From positions 1-39,185 of the forward strand of contig CAMJJL010000017.1 of assembly GCA_946406145.1 (NCBI GenBank): a DNA stretch of 39,185 bases, written 5' to 3'. The stretch comes from an uncultured Clostridia bacterium. GTDB taxonomy: Bacteria > Bacillota > Clostridia > Oscillospirales > Acutalibacteraceae. The notes below the pieces were generated by a model. It had not been told where the DNA came from, searched no databases, and saw nothing but the letters and a program-made list of their open reading frames with translations. Positions within the stretch are counted from its first letter, which is position 1. The number at the start of each line of letters is the position of its first letter. Positions 27,467 to 35,341 of this stretch are shown one piece after another. Made by a program: the position numbers and the translations under genes.

Positions 27467-27868
27467 ATGGCAGTTAAAACAGGTAAGAAGGCTCCTATCC
27501 GCCGCCGCCGTGAGAGAAAGAATATCGAAAAGGGCTCGGCGCATATCCAGTCTACCTTTAACAACACAATCGTAACTATATCCGATACACAGGGCAACGC
27601 GATCTCCTGGGCAAGCGCAGGCGAGCTCGGTTTCCGCGGCTCCAGAAAGTCTACTCCCTTCGCCGCTCAGAGCGCTGCCGAGACAGCCGCTAAGGTCGCG
27701 ATGGAGCATGGCATGAAGAGCGTCGAGGTCTTTGTCAAGGGACCCGGTCAGGGCCGTGAGGCAGCGATCCGCGCACTGCAGACCGCAGGTCTTGAGGTCA
27801 CTATGATCAAAGACGTTACCCCTATTCCGCATAACGGATGCCGTCCTCCCAAGAGAAGACGTGTATAA
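27467..27868 (+). CDS. rpsK: 30S ribosomal protein S11
   Basis: A 133-residue platform protein. It contains [40 protein letters not shown] and the terminal [12 protein letters not shown]. It has the standard alpha-operon order with an AAGGAGG ribosome site. Confidence 0.98.
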   Translation: MAVKTGKKAPIRRRRERKNIEKGSAHIQSTFNNTIVTISDTQGNAISWASAGELGFRGSRKSTPFAAQSAAETAAKVAMEHGMKSVEVFVKGPGQGREAAIRALQTAGLEVTMIKDVTPIPHNGCRPPKRRRV

Positions 27869-27890
27869 AAGAAGAAGGAGGATATAGAAT

Positions 27891-28487
27891 ATGGCTAAGA
27901 ATCAACAGCCTATCGCAAAGCGCTGCAGAGCGCTGGGCATTTCGCCCGCTGTTATGGGTTACTCCAAGAAGACTTCCAACCGTAACCCCGGCGGCAAAAT
28001 GAGAAGAAAACAGAGTGAATACGGTATCCAGCTGACCGAAAAGCAGAAGGTCAAGTTCATCTACGGCGTTCTGGAGAAGCAGTTCCGTATGTATTATGAA
28101 AAGGCTGAGAAGATGGAAGGCAAGACCGGTGAGAACCTGCTCTCTTTAGTTGAGCGCAGACTCGACAACGTTGTCTATCGTCTGGGCCTCTGCTCCACCC
28201 GTCGTGAGGGCAGACAGCTGGTCAACCACGCTCACTTCACCGTTAACGGCAAGAAGTGCAACATTCCCTCTTATATCGTAAAAGAAGGCGACGTCATCGC
28301 TGTTTCGGACGGTTCCAAGGACACCAACCGTTTCAAGGCGATCGCCGAAAATGACGGTGCTGCTCTGATCCCGAAGTGGCTCGAGAAGACCGACAAGCTC
28401 AGCGGTAAGGTCATCGCTCTTCCCGCTCGTGACGACATCGACTATCCCGTTGAGGAACATCTCATCGTCGAGTTGTACTCCAAGTAA
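27891..28487 (+). CDS. rpsD: 30S ribosomal protein S4
   Basis: A 198-residue primary 16S rRNA binder with the S4 RNA-binding domain (RRLDNVVYRLGLCSTRREGR, ARQLVNH-like RQLVNHAHFTVNGKKCNIPS). In some bacteria it represses the alpha operon. The N-terminus lacks the zinc cysteine cluster of some S4 forms (only one Cys, in KRCRALGI). A 161-bp gap with a repeat fragment separates it from rpoA. Confidence 0.97.
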   Translation: MAKNQQPIAKRCRALGISPAVMGYSKKTSNRNPGGKMRRKQSEYGIQLTEKQKVKFIYGVLEKQFRMYYEKAEKMEGKTGENLLSLVERRLDNVVYRLGLCSTRREGRQLVNHAHFTVNGKKCNIPSYIVKEGDVIAVSDGSKDTNRFKAIAENDGAALIPKWLEKTDKLSGKVIALPARDDIDYPVEEHLIVELYSK

Positions 28488-28493
28488 TTTGTA

Positions 28494-28620
28494 CGCCGGT
28501 CGGATTTTTCCGACATAGCGCTCACTGTGTGGCTATACCAACTTCCCGTGGAAGAAGGAAGGCTCCCTTTCCCAAGGGAGGCTTATAGTGAGCATCACGG
28601 CAGGAATTCCTGTCCGTGCC
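28494..28620. repeat. Nested palindromes and family B fragment between rpsD and rpoA
   Basis: It contains a GTCGGA TTTT TCCGAC hairpin and a family B end, GCTCCCTTTCCCAAGGGAGG. A GCTCAC / GTGAGC pair brackets that fragment. The palindrome CAGGAATTCCTG is flanked by CACGG and CCGTG. This is probably a decayed or composite insertion. Confidence 0.6.
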
Positions 28621-28648
28621 GTATAAAAATTTAAGGAGGAATTCGCTA

Positions 28649-29602
28649 ATGATAGAGATAGAAAAGCCCAGAATTGATACAGAAGAATTATCTTCGGACG
28701 GTAAGTACGGCAGATTTGTGGTTGAGCCCTTAGAGCGAGGCTTCGGCAACACGCTGGGCAACTCTCTGCGCCGCGTACTGCTCTCGTCACTCGAGGGCGT
28801 AGCCGTCACATCGATCAAGATAGACGGAGTTCTTCACGAGTTCTCTACCATCCCCGGCGTCAAGGAAGACGTCACCGAGATCGTTCTGAACATGAAGAGC
28901 TTGGTAGCTAAACTCCATTCTAACGGTCCCAAGATCGTTGAGATCTCGGCGGAGGGTCCCTGCGAGGTCACTGCCGAGAGCATCAAGTGTGACAGCGAGG
29001 TTGAGATCCTCAACCCTGAGCTGCACATCGCGTCCCTTGCTGACGGCGCGGTTCTGAACATGGAGATCACGTTGGATAAGGGCAGAGGCTATGTCCCTGC
29101 TGAGAAGAACAAGCTGATCTCGGGCAACGAGATCATCGGCGTGCTCCCCATCGACTCTATCTACACCCCTGTCCTCAAGGTGAACTATACGGTGGACAAC
29201 ACCCGTGTCGGTCAGATCACTGACTATGACAAGCTCACCCTGAGCGTTTGGACAAACGGCGTTATCAACGCGCAGGAGGCTGTATCGCTGGCGGCTAAGG
29301 TCCTTACCGAACACCTCAATCTCTTTGTCAACCTCTCCGACAGAGGCTACAACACCGAGATCATGGTGGAAAAGGACGATAAGGGCAAGGAGAAGGTGCT
29401 CGAGATGACCATCGAAGAGCTCGACCTCTCCGTTCGTTCGTTCAACTGCTTGAAGAGAGCCGGTATCAACACCGTAGAAGACCTCATCTCTAAGTCCGAG
29501 GAGGACATGATGAAGGTGCGCAACCTCGGCAGAAAGTCGCTCGAGGAAGTTGTCTTCAAGCTCGATACGCTGGGCTTCAGCCTGCGTAAAGAGGACGAAT
29601 AA
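28649..29602 (+). CDS. rpoA: DNA-directed RNA polymerase alpha subunit
   Basis: A 317-residue scaffold subunit of RNA polymerase. The N-terminal dimerisation domain has [24 protein letters not shown] sequence ([20 protein letters not shown]). A flexible linker precedes the C-terminal domain from about residue 250 ([20 protein letters not shown]), which contacts UP elements. ATG 28649 has AAGGAGG at the right distance; the longer open frame from 28616 lies in repeat-derived sequence. Confidence 0.98.
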   Translation: MIEIEKPRIDTEELSSDGKYGRFVVEPLERGFGNTLGNSLRRVLLSSLEGVAVTSIKIDGVLHEFSTIPGVKEDVTEIVLNMKSLVAKLHSNGPKIVEISAEGPCEVTAESIKCDSEVEILNPELHIASLADGAVLNMEITLDKGRGYVPAEKNKLISGNEIIGVLPIDSIYTPVLKVNYTVDNTRVGQITDYDKLTLSVWTNGVINAQEAVSLAAKVLTEHLNLFVNLSDRGYNTEIMVEKDDKGKEKVLEMTIEELDLSVRSFNCLKRAGINTVEDLISKSEEDMMKVRNLGRKSLEEVVFKLDTLGFSLRKEDE

Positions 29603-29700
29603 TTGATACAATTCATGGTGAGAAACGGCGCATGCGCCCCATCTCAACCGATACTTTATAGACTATCTGTAAAGAAATGACCCGAAAGGAGTGAATAATA

Positions 29701-30042
29701 ATGCCGGGTACCAGAAAACTGGGCAGAGCTACCGACGCGCGTCTTGCGATGCTGAGAGCTCTCGTCACCTTCCTGCTCGAAAACGGTAAGATCGAGACCA
29801 CCCTCTCCCGTGCGAAGGAAACCGCTTCCATGGCGGAGAAGATGATCACGATCGCGAAGAAGGACACCCTCGCGAACAAAAGACAGGTCATGGCGTTCGT
29901 CACCAAGGAGGACGTCGCGACCAAGCTGTTCAAGGAGATCGCGCCTAAGTATGCGGACCGCAACGGCGGTTACACCCGCATCACCAAGATCGGCCCCCGT
30001 CGCGGCGACGCTGCCGAGATGGCGATCATCGAGCTGGTTTGA
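29701..30042 (+). CDS. rplQ: 50S ribosomal protein L17
   Basis: A 113-residue protein around the tunnel exit. It starts [20 protein letters not shown] and ends [11 protein letters not shown]. The family LxRxxxHRxAL motif is present in a modified form ([12 protein letters not shown]). The gene ends the alpha operon 12 bp before a strong terminator. The 98-bp spacer after rpoA holds no repeat. Confidence 0.97.
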   Translation: MPGTRKLGRATDARLAMLRALVTFLLENGKIETTLSRAKETASMAEKMITIAKKDTLANKRQVMAFVTKEDVATKLFKEIAPKYADRNGGYTRITKIGPRRGDAAEMAIIELV

Positions 30043-30054
30043 TCATATGAGATT

Positions 30055-30083
30055 ATGCCTCACCTTCGGGTGGGGCATTTTTT
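30055..30083 (+). terminator. Rho-independent terminator of the ribosomal super-operon
   Basis: ATGCCTCACC and GGTGGGGCAT form a 10-bp stem (one G-U) around a stable TTCG tetraloop, followed by TTTTTT. It starts 13 bp after the rplQ stop and closes the cluster. Confidence 0.93.
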
Positions 30084-30223
30084 CATGCGCGAAGTGCAAA
30101 TCATGGCGCAGGCAATTCATGGCTCGTCACATGTGTCAGCTAATTCATGTGCTTGCTCTCAGCAAATACGGAGCGTGGCGACGAGGTGGGGCTTTTCTTA
30201 TGTCGACAAATCAAAATAATGTG

Positions 30224-30232
30224 TGATATAAT
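30224..30232 (+). promoter_or_regulatory. Extended -10 promoter of the sigma-factor operon
   Basis: TGATATAAT fits the TGn-TATAAT extended -10 form, 60 bp before the sigma-factor ATG. No good -35 hexamer lies 16-18 bp upstream, which is acceptable for extended -10 promoters. The region 30084-30220 between the terminator and this site shows nothing else convincing. Confidence 0.6.
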
Positions 30233-30292
30233 CCTTTCATGAATTGTTAATCTGGTGAAAGCTCTTTCATAACGAGTGAAAGGAGTGAGCGC

Positions 30293-30763
30293 ATGGAAAA
30301 ACATGAGTATAACAGAATGGTTCAAAAATACATTGATGATGTATATCGTATGGCGTTGAGCTGCTGCCGTAATCGATCGGATGCTGAGGACGCGGTTCAA
30401 AACACGTTTTTGAAGCTGTTCACCACAGATACCGCTTTTGTTGATGAGGAACATATCCGCCGTTGGCTGATTCGAGTGACGATAAACGAGTGTAAAAACA
30501 ATCTGAAATCAGCATGGCGGCGCAATGTCACTTACCTCGACGAGCTGGAGCATGAACCTGAAATGGAAGACGCGGAGGAATTGGAACTGTTCACAGAGAT
30601 CGGTCGACTGCCCGTTAAATATAGCAGTGTTCTGCATTTGTATTATTATGAGGGTTACCGCTGTGCGGAGATCGCGGCGCTTTTAAAAATCTCTGAGAGC
30701 AATGTTCAGACCAGATTGATGCGTGCCAGAAAAATGTTGAAGGAACATCTGGAGGAGGCGTGA
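30293..30763 (+). CDS. RNA polymerase sigma-70 family factor, ECF-type
   Basis: A 156-residue two-domain sigma factor. Region 2 spans about 8-75 and includes DAEDAVQNTFLKLF (30-43), the core-binding and -10-recognising helix. Region 4 spans about 101-152 with the helix-turn-helix CAEIAALLKISESNVQTRLM. There is no region 1 or 3, as in ECF sigmas. The gene is followed at once by a single-pass membrane protein, the usual place for an anti-sigma factor. The target regulon and signal are not evident. Confidence 0.93.
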   Translation: MEKHEYNRMVQKYIDDVYRMALSCCRNRSDAEDAVQNTFLKLFTTDTAFVDEEHIRRWLIRVTINECKNNLKSAWRRNVTYLDELEHEPEMEDAEELELFTEIGRLPVKYSSVLHLYYYEGYRCAEIAALLKISESNVQTRLMRARKMLKEHLEEA

Positions 30764-30765
30764 AA

Positions 30766-31461
30766 ATGAAAGAAAAAGATGCTTTGAGAGAGAAATACAA
30801 TAAAGCGATATCTCAGGTGCGTGCGTCCGCTGTGCTGTTAAAAAAAACGGAAGCGTTGAGTGAAGAGAAGAAAGCAGGTAAAAAAATGATCAAAACGCGT
30901 CGTGTATTGATCGTTGCCGCAGTCATAGCTGCTCTATTCCTTCTGAGTAATGTCGCAGTGTTGGCCGAAACGGGTGAGACGTGGGTCAAAAAACTGTTTT
31001 GGCATGATCAAAAGCCTTCACAACCAATAGAAAACGTACAGGATTTCTTCGGCGATAATTTCGATGCGTTTGGAGAGACGAGCGGAAGAAAAGCCGCTGA
31101 CCGGTACTACGGAGGCACTTATCTGGACGGCGGCACACAGGTGATCTTGCTGACCGATCTGAGCAAAAGCAGTGAATTTACCGATGTTCCTCGGAATGTC
31201 AGATTTGAAGAATGCGATTACAGCTACACGGAGCTGACGAATGAGATCAATTCTGTCAATGATCGTTTGGAGCGGCTGAATGCGAAGAACATCGGATATG
31301 CCGCGGATGTTGCCGAGTGGGAGCTGCGCGATAAGGAGAACCGAATCTATGTTTATATTTATCAAATGAATGATGATAAGATACAGTGGTTCAAGGAAAA
31401 TGTCAGCGATAAACCATTTCTGGTCTTTCATGATACAGACAGCTTTCCGCAAGACGATTAG
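30766..31461 (+). CDS. Single-pass membrane protein, putative anti-sigma partner
   Basis: A 231-residue protein with a basic cytosolic N-terminus (about 1-46), one hydrophobic segment at about 47-67 (VLIVAAVIAALFLLSNVAVL), and an extracytoplasmic domain of about 160 residues. I do not recognise the outer domain. No zinc-type anti-sigma motif (HxxxCxxC) is present. Its position after an ECF sigma gene suggests it restrains that factor or responds to its signal. GTG 30760 is also in frame, but ATG 30766 lies 7 bp after GGAGGAGG and is preferred. Confidence 0.7.
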   Translation: MKEKDALREKYNKAISQVRASAVLLKKTEALSEEKKAGKKMIKTRRVLIVAAVIAALFLLSNVAVLAETGETWVKKLFWHDQKPSQPIENVQDFFGDNFDAFGETSGRKAADRYYGGTYLDGGTQVILLTDLSKSSEFTDVPRNVRFEECDYSYTELTNEINSVNDRLERLNAKNIGYAADVAEWELRDKENRIYVYIYQMNDDKIQWFKENVSDKPFLVFHDTDSFPQDD

Positions 31462-31492
31462 ATACAGGACTACAATAGAACATCGGAGAAAT

Positions 31493-31525
31493 AAAGGGGC
31501 TGTCGTTTCAGTCCCTTTTAATTTG
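31493..31525 (+). terminator. Terminator after the sigma/anti-sigma pair
   Basis: AAAGGGGCTG and CAGTCCCTTT form a 10-bp stem (one G-U) with loop TCGTTT, followed by TAATTT. It is located 31 bp after the membrane protein's stop. The U-rich tail is broken by AA, so strength is moderate. Confidence 0.75.
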
Positions 31526-31537
31526 GCTTATTTGTTT

Positions 31538-31560
31538 ACAGAAAATACTTTATTTTCTGT
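31538..31560 (+). promoter_or_regulatory. Perfect inverted repeat, operator candidate
   Basis: ACAGAAAATA (31538-31547) and TATTTTCTGT (31551-31560) are exact inverted copies with a 3-bp spacer. It ends 10 bp before the -10 box of the next promoter and covers the -35 region. This is the size and position expected for a dimeric repressor site. The regulator is not identified. Confidence 0.6.
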
Positions 31561-31567
31561 CGATATA

Positions 31568-31576
31568 TGGTATAAT
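31568..31576 (+). promoter_or_regulatory. Extended -10 promoter of the cyclase-family gene
   Basis: TGGTATAAT matches the extended -10 consensus 71 bp before the ATG at 31647. A weak TTTATT lies 16 bp upstream, inside the inverted repeat. Confidence 0.65.
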
Positions 31577-31646
31577 ACATAGTAGAATGGAGTAATATGT
31601 AGTATTGAGGAATTATCCGATACCCCGGAGCAAAAGGAGGAACAGC

Positions 31647-32237
31647 ATGTTGATCTATGATATTACGCGCGAGGTGTTTGACGCGCCGGTCTATCCGGGC
31701 GATCCGAAGCCGACCAAGCGCTTTATTAAGACGATCGGGGACGATTCGACCTACAACTTGTCTGCCGTGAACCTGTGCACCCATACAGGCACCCATATCG
31801 ATGCGCCGCTCCACTTTGATGAAGAGGGCGCAGATATCGGCTCGATGAAGCCGTCGTGCTTCTGCGGCAAATGCACAGTCGTCACCATCGACGGCATCCT
31901 CACGGGTGAGGACATGGAGCGCCTGTTGCCGCACTGCAGCCGAAGGCTGATTTTTCATGGCAGAGGAAAAGCATACCTGAGCACCTCGGCGGCACGCGTG
32001 ATCGCCGACAGCAAGCTGAGATTGGTGGGCACCGACGCGATGTCTATCGCACCGCCCTTTGATGAAATGATGCCGCACCTCGAGCTGGCGCGAGCCGGGA
32101 TCGCAGTGCTGGAAGGGCTGTTCCTCGAGGGCGTCGAGGACGGTGAATACACCCTGTACGCCCTGCCGCTCAAGATGAAAGGACTGGAGGCGTCTCCCTG
32201 CCGCGCGGTCTTGATGCGCGAGCCGAAGGGATATTGA
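31647..32237 (+). CDS. Cyclase-family metal-dependent hydrolase (arylformamidase/KynB-like)
   Basis: A 196-residue member of the cyclase family, to which bacterial kynurenine formamidase belongs. The metal-binding signature HTGTHIDAPLHF is complete (His46, His50, Asp52, His56). Substrates vary widely in this family and none is indicated by the neighbours, so the reaction is left open. ATG 31647 follows AAAGGAGG. The frame is open from 31605, but that stretch has no ribosome site. It is a single-gene unit with its own promoter and operator-like repeat. Confidence 0.88.
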   Translation: MLIYDITREVFDAPVYPGDPKPTKRFIKTIGDDSTYNLSAVNLCTHTGTHIDAPLHFDEEGADIGSMKPSCFCGKCTVVTIDGILTGEDMERLLPHCSRRLIFHGRGKAYLSTSAARVIADSKLRLVGTDAMSIAPPFDEMMPHLELARAGIAVLEGLFLEGVEDGEYTLYALPLKMKGLEASPCRAVLMREPKGY

Positions 32238-32240
32238 TGT

Positions 32241-32403
32241 GGTTAACGGTTAACAGTGAACGGTTAACGGTGGTGGGAAAATCCTTGCGGATTTTTGGAT
32301 TCCTATGTTTTGAGTGGAAGCATCAACGTATTCATATCAATGGGTGAGGGCGTAGCCCTCCCTTCACCGTTCACCCTTAACCGTTAACCGTTAACCGTTA
32401 ACC
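32241..32403. repeat. Tandem/inverted repeat, family C copy 2
   Basis: GGTTAACGGTTAACAGTGAA and following units on the left, and CCGTTCACCCTTAACCGTTA with further AACCGTTAACC units on the right, form a long imperfect inverted repeat. The middle shares GTGGGAAA...TTTTTGGATTCCTAT with the copy at 26895. It fills the gap between the cyclase gene and the lipoprotein gene and ends 15 bp before the latter's ATG. Confidence 0.78.
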
Positions 32404-32418
32404 AAAGAAGAGGTAAGT

Positions 32419-34569
32419 ATGAAAAAACTATGTTCTGTACTACTGCTCATCATCTTAATATTGAGCATTTGCGCTATTCTTTCGGGCTGTGATAAGGCAA
32501 AGGTAGCGGTCAGCTCCGTGCTGTCGGTCGACGAGCACTTCAGGGGAACACGCACCGTGACCGCAATCTACCCTGTGTCCGCTGATATCGACGCGGTGAA
32601 GGACGAGATCATCGCGGATGATTCCACCGCCGGGATCCCCGGCGCGTCGTTCAGCTACAGCGGCGTCAAGGAAGACGGCTACTACTTTGAGCTGAAATTG
32701 AGCTTTACCGATAAAACCGAGTATGAGAAGATCGTCGGCTCCCTGATCGGGCGAAAAACCGCAGTGTTCCTCTCACGCAAGAATACCAAGCTCACACAGG
32801 GCACACGTATGGCGGAGGATTTCGACGTCAGCGAGTTGATCGCGTGGATGGTCAGTGATACCGCTGCCGCCGAGCAGACCAAGAATTTGGTGTTTGATTA
32901 CAACGTCAACACTGTGCAGATCGGCTCCGACAGCTATTCGACCGAATCTACTGTTTCCATCAATGATTGCACCGGCAGTGCAATCAACAACATCTTGATC
33001 AAGACGATGAATCATAAATCCGGCAGCTATGATCGTACCTTTGCGTTCAACCTGCCTAACGCGACCTACTCCAAAGATAAGGACGCGATCGAGGCTTATT
33101 TTCTGTCGAATACCCTGCCCGAGGCGAAGTACGCCGGCTGGTCGGCAGAGGGCTCCGATATGGTCTATACCGTCATTTATGAGGACATGACCGTTGCTAA
33201 GATGGCGGATGTGACCGCGAAGATGCTGGATACCGACAGTGTGTCGATCTCTTACGGCGACATAGATAACGCGTCCACGCCGCTGTCCGAGGGTCTGACC
33301 TATGAGGAGAATCTCGATTCTTTTTCCTTTGTCGGAGAGAACGACAGCTTCCCGATGATCCGTTACTCCTACTCACTGCCGCTGAATACCACTTACGGCG
33401 AAGGCTCTCTCTTTGAGGACGGCAGATGGGTCAGCGCAGGCACATGGGAGAACGATCTGTACACGGTTGAGCTGACAAACGGAACGACACAGCTCCGGAT
33501 TCCCGATGGCATTCAGTACCAAATCAGCGGTATTGACTTCTCTGTCGTAAGTCTGGGCAATTCGCGCTTCCGCAGGACAACGGAATTATTATATGAATCC
33601 AATAATGGAGCCGCGGCTGACTACGCGTTGAGCTACTTTAAGGCAAAGGGCGTGGAGAATTCCGCCGTAAATACGACCGCACAGAATATCGTGTGCCGTG
33701 TGAGCTTTGAGGGCACCACCGACGAGATCAACTCACAGCTGGTGAACGTGTTCGGCAGCGGCAACTTCATGGCGTATGAACAGAAAAAGGGAACGTTCGA
33801 TCTGAGCATCAAGACCGAGCTGACCGACTACGTCAACCTCGGCTATATGCTCAACAGCTATAATGCCGAACGCCCGATGCACTACTCTGTCAGCTCCGAG
33901 GGCGGTGAAAACATCGTATCGCTTTCCGTCGACGGCAGCGAGACGGCGTTTACCGACAGCAACGAGGGCACGATGGCAATCAAGGGCGGCTGTGCGACGG
34001 TGCGCTATCGCGGCAACATCCCCGTGACCGTGAGCATTATCATCTATATCACCGCCGGTCTGGTGCTGTTGATCCTGACAGCTTTCGTTGCAATCAAGCT
34101 GATCAAGCCCAAGAAGAAGCGCGTACCCGATCCGCTGAACAATCCCGAAGCAGTCTATACAGACGCGTCTGCGGATGATACCGACGATGTATCCGGAGCC
34201 GATACTGAGGATGCTTCCTCGGAGGATAGCGGAGCCACGGCTCCCAAGAAGAAGGTACCGCTGGCACAGACCACGACATTCAGCATCTTTGAGCTGAATG
34301 CCCTCGTCCGCAACAAGAAATATGTTGACGAGATCAACAAGGACGTTGAAAAGCGCCTGCATGAGCAGAACCTTGAGGAACAGAAGCACGATATCCGCGC
34401 GCGTGAGCTGGAAGAGATGAGCCGCAAGGTCTACGGGGCGCGCACGCCTTCTTCTGATGAAACTGCGACCGACGATATTGCGGAACCAATCGAGTTGGAG
34501 CCTACCGAAGCGCCGGAATCCGCTCGTGAAAGCGCCGACGCTCCCGCAAAGGAGAATGATGATGCTTAA
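32419..34569 (+). CDS. Large lipoprotein with second membrane anchor and repeated extracytoplasmic modules; function unknown
   Basis: A 716-residue protein I do not recognise. The N-terminus is a lipoprotein signal with lipobox ILSGC (Cys24). Residues 25-533 form an extracytoplasmic part with at least three, perhaps four, diverged modules of about 65-70 residues. They begin near 43 (GTRTVTAIYP), 204 (YDRTFAFNLP), 384 (FRRTTELLYE) and possibly 455. Each looks like strand-helix-strand-strand-helix. A transmembrane segment lies at about 535-563 with KPKKKR after it. The cytosolic tail is acidic, with a charged helix (about 632-673) that may form a coiled coil. It overlaps the HAD gene by 8 bp. 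Confidence 0.8.
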   Translation: MKKLCSVLLLIILILSICAILSGCDKAKVAVSSVLSVDEHFRGTRTVTAIYPVSADIDAVKDEIIADDSTAGIPGASFSYSGVKEDGYYFELKLSFTDKTEYEKIVGSLIGRKTAVFLSRKNTKLTQGTRMAEDFDVSELIAWMVSDTAAAEQTKNLVFDYNVNTVQIGSDSYSTESTVSINDCTGSAINNILIKTMNHKSGSYDRTFAFNLPNATYSKDKDAIEAYFLSNTLPEAKYAGWSAEGSDMVYTVIYEDMTVAKMADVTAKMLDTDSVSISYGDIDNASTPLSEGLTYEENLDSFSFVGENDSFPMIRYSYSLPLNTTYGEGSLFEDGRWVSAGTWENDLYTVELTNGTTQLRIPDGIQYQISGIDFSVVSLGNSRFRRTTELLYESNNGAAADYALSYFKAKGVENSAVNTTAQNIVCRVSFEGTTDEINSQLVNVFGSGNFMAYEQKKGTFDLSIKTELTDYVNLGYMLNSYNAERPMHYSVSSEGGENIVSLSVDGSETAFTDSNEGTMAIKGGCATVRYRGNIPVTVSIIIYITAGLVLLILTAFVAIKLIKPKKKRVPDPLNNPEAVYTDASADDTDDVSGADTEDASSEDSGATAPKKKVPLAQTTTFSIFELNALVRNKKYVDEINKDVEKRLHEQNLEEQKHDIRARELEEMSRKVYGARTPSSDETATDDIAEPIELEPTEAPESARESADAPAKENDDA

Positions 34570-35212
34570 GTTAGTCGTATTTGATCTGGACGGCACGCTC
34601 GCCGATACGCTCGCCGATCTTGCCAATGCCGTAAATTTTGCGCTCGCACAGCAAAGCTTGCCGACCTATCCTGTGGACGATTACCGCCACTTTGTCGGCA
34701 ACGGTGTAGACAATCTGATCCGAGTTACGATGGGGAGCGCCTATACCCCCGAGGGCGCCGAGAGAGCAAAAGCAGACTTTAAGCAATACTACGCAGAGCA
34801 CTGCAAGGACTGTACCGTTGCCTATGACGGCATAGAGGCGCTGCTCGACAGATTGGACGCGGATCAAACAGCTACGGCTGTGATTTCCAATAAACCGAAT
34901 CAATTTGTGCCCGAGATCCTCTCGGCGTTGTATCCGCGCCACACCTTTCTCAGCGCATGGGGACAGCAGGACGAGTTTCCGCGCAAGCCTTCGCCCGAAT
35001 CACTTGAAGCGCTGATCGAGCAGAGCGGCTACCAAAAGGGGGAAACGCTCTACGTCGGTGACAGCAACGTAGATGTGATGTTCGCGCATAACGCAGGGGT
35101 CAGGGTTTGCGGCGTTAGCTGGGGCTTTCGCGGCGCGCACGAACTCAGGGAAGCCGGCGCAGATGTTGTTGTTAATTCCGCAGAGGAATTATATAAGCTA
35201 ATTAACAGTTAA
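34562..35212 (+). CDS. HAD-superfamily hydrolase, phosphoglycolate-phosphatase-like
   Basis: A 216-residue phosphatase of the HAD superfamily. Motif I is DLDGT with Asp8 and Asp10, motif II lies in VISNKPNQF, motif III is KPSPESLE, and motif IV is YVGDSNVDVMFA. A helical cap lies between about 15 and 80. The sequence resembles Gph/PpaX-type enzymes, but the substrate cannot be read from it. Three consecutive ATGs (34556, 34559, 34562) are possible starts; 34562 has the best spacing from AGGAG. It is coupled to the lipoprotein gene by overlap. Confidence 0.88.
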   Translation: MLKLVVFDLDGTLADTLADLANAVNFALAQQSLPTYPVDDYRHFVGNGVDNLIRVTMGSAYTPEGAERAKADFKQYYAEHCKDCTVAYDGIEALLDRLDADQTATAVISNKPNQFVPEILSALYPRHTFLSAWGQQDEFPRKPSPESLEALIEQSGYQKGETLYVGDSNVDVMFAHNAGVRVCGVSWGFRGAHELREAGADVVVNSAEELYKLINS

Positions 35213-35220
35213 CGATTAAC

Positions 35221-35299
35221 AGCCTTCCCCTCGGGACGCCCCCGTTGGGTGAATGTCCGAAGGACAAGGGGAGAGCCGCTTCCGGCGAGTAGAAGGCTT
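35221..35299. repeat. Short composite repeat between HAD gene and queH
   Basis: The ends AGCCTTCCCCTC and GTAGAAGGCTT are family A-like. The interior is the cassette CGCCCCCGTTGGGTGAATGT CCGAAGGACAAGG, then GAGCCGCTTCCGGCGAG, nearly identical to that inside family B copy 3 (26543). A GTTAAC-type remnant (TTAACAGTTAACGATTAACA) lies just before it at 35202-35221. Confidence 0.7.
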
Positions 35300-35341
35300 T
35301 TTGTAAATCTGCTGATAATCATTCACCGAACCGGAGGTTCT

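Noticed and set aside
34457-34561. Longer N-terminus for the HAD hydrolase
   Set aside because: The upstream frame overlaps the end of the lipoprotein gene, has no ribosome site and would precede the DLDGT motif by over 40 residues. The ATG cluster at 34556-34562 has AGGAG.
35249-35341. Longer N-terminus for QueH
   Set aside because: The extra 31 codons derive from the repeat and the spacer. CGGAGG stands directly before ATG 35342, which gives the usual family length.
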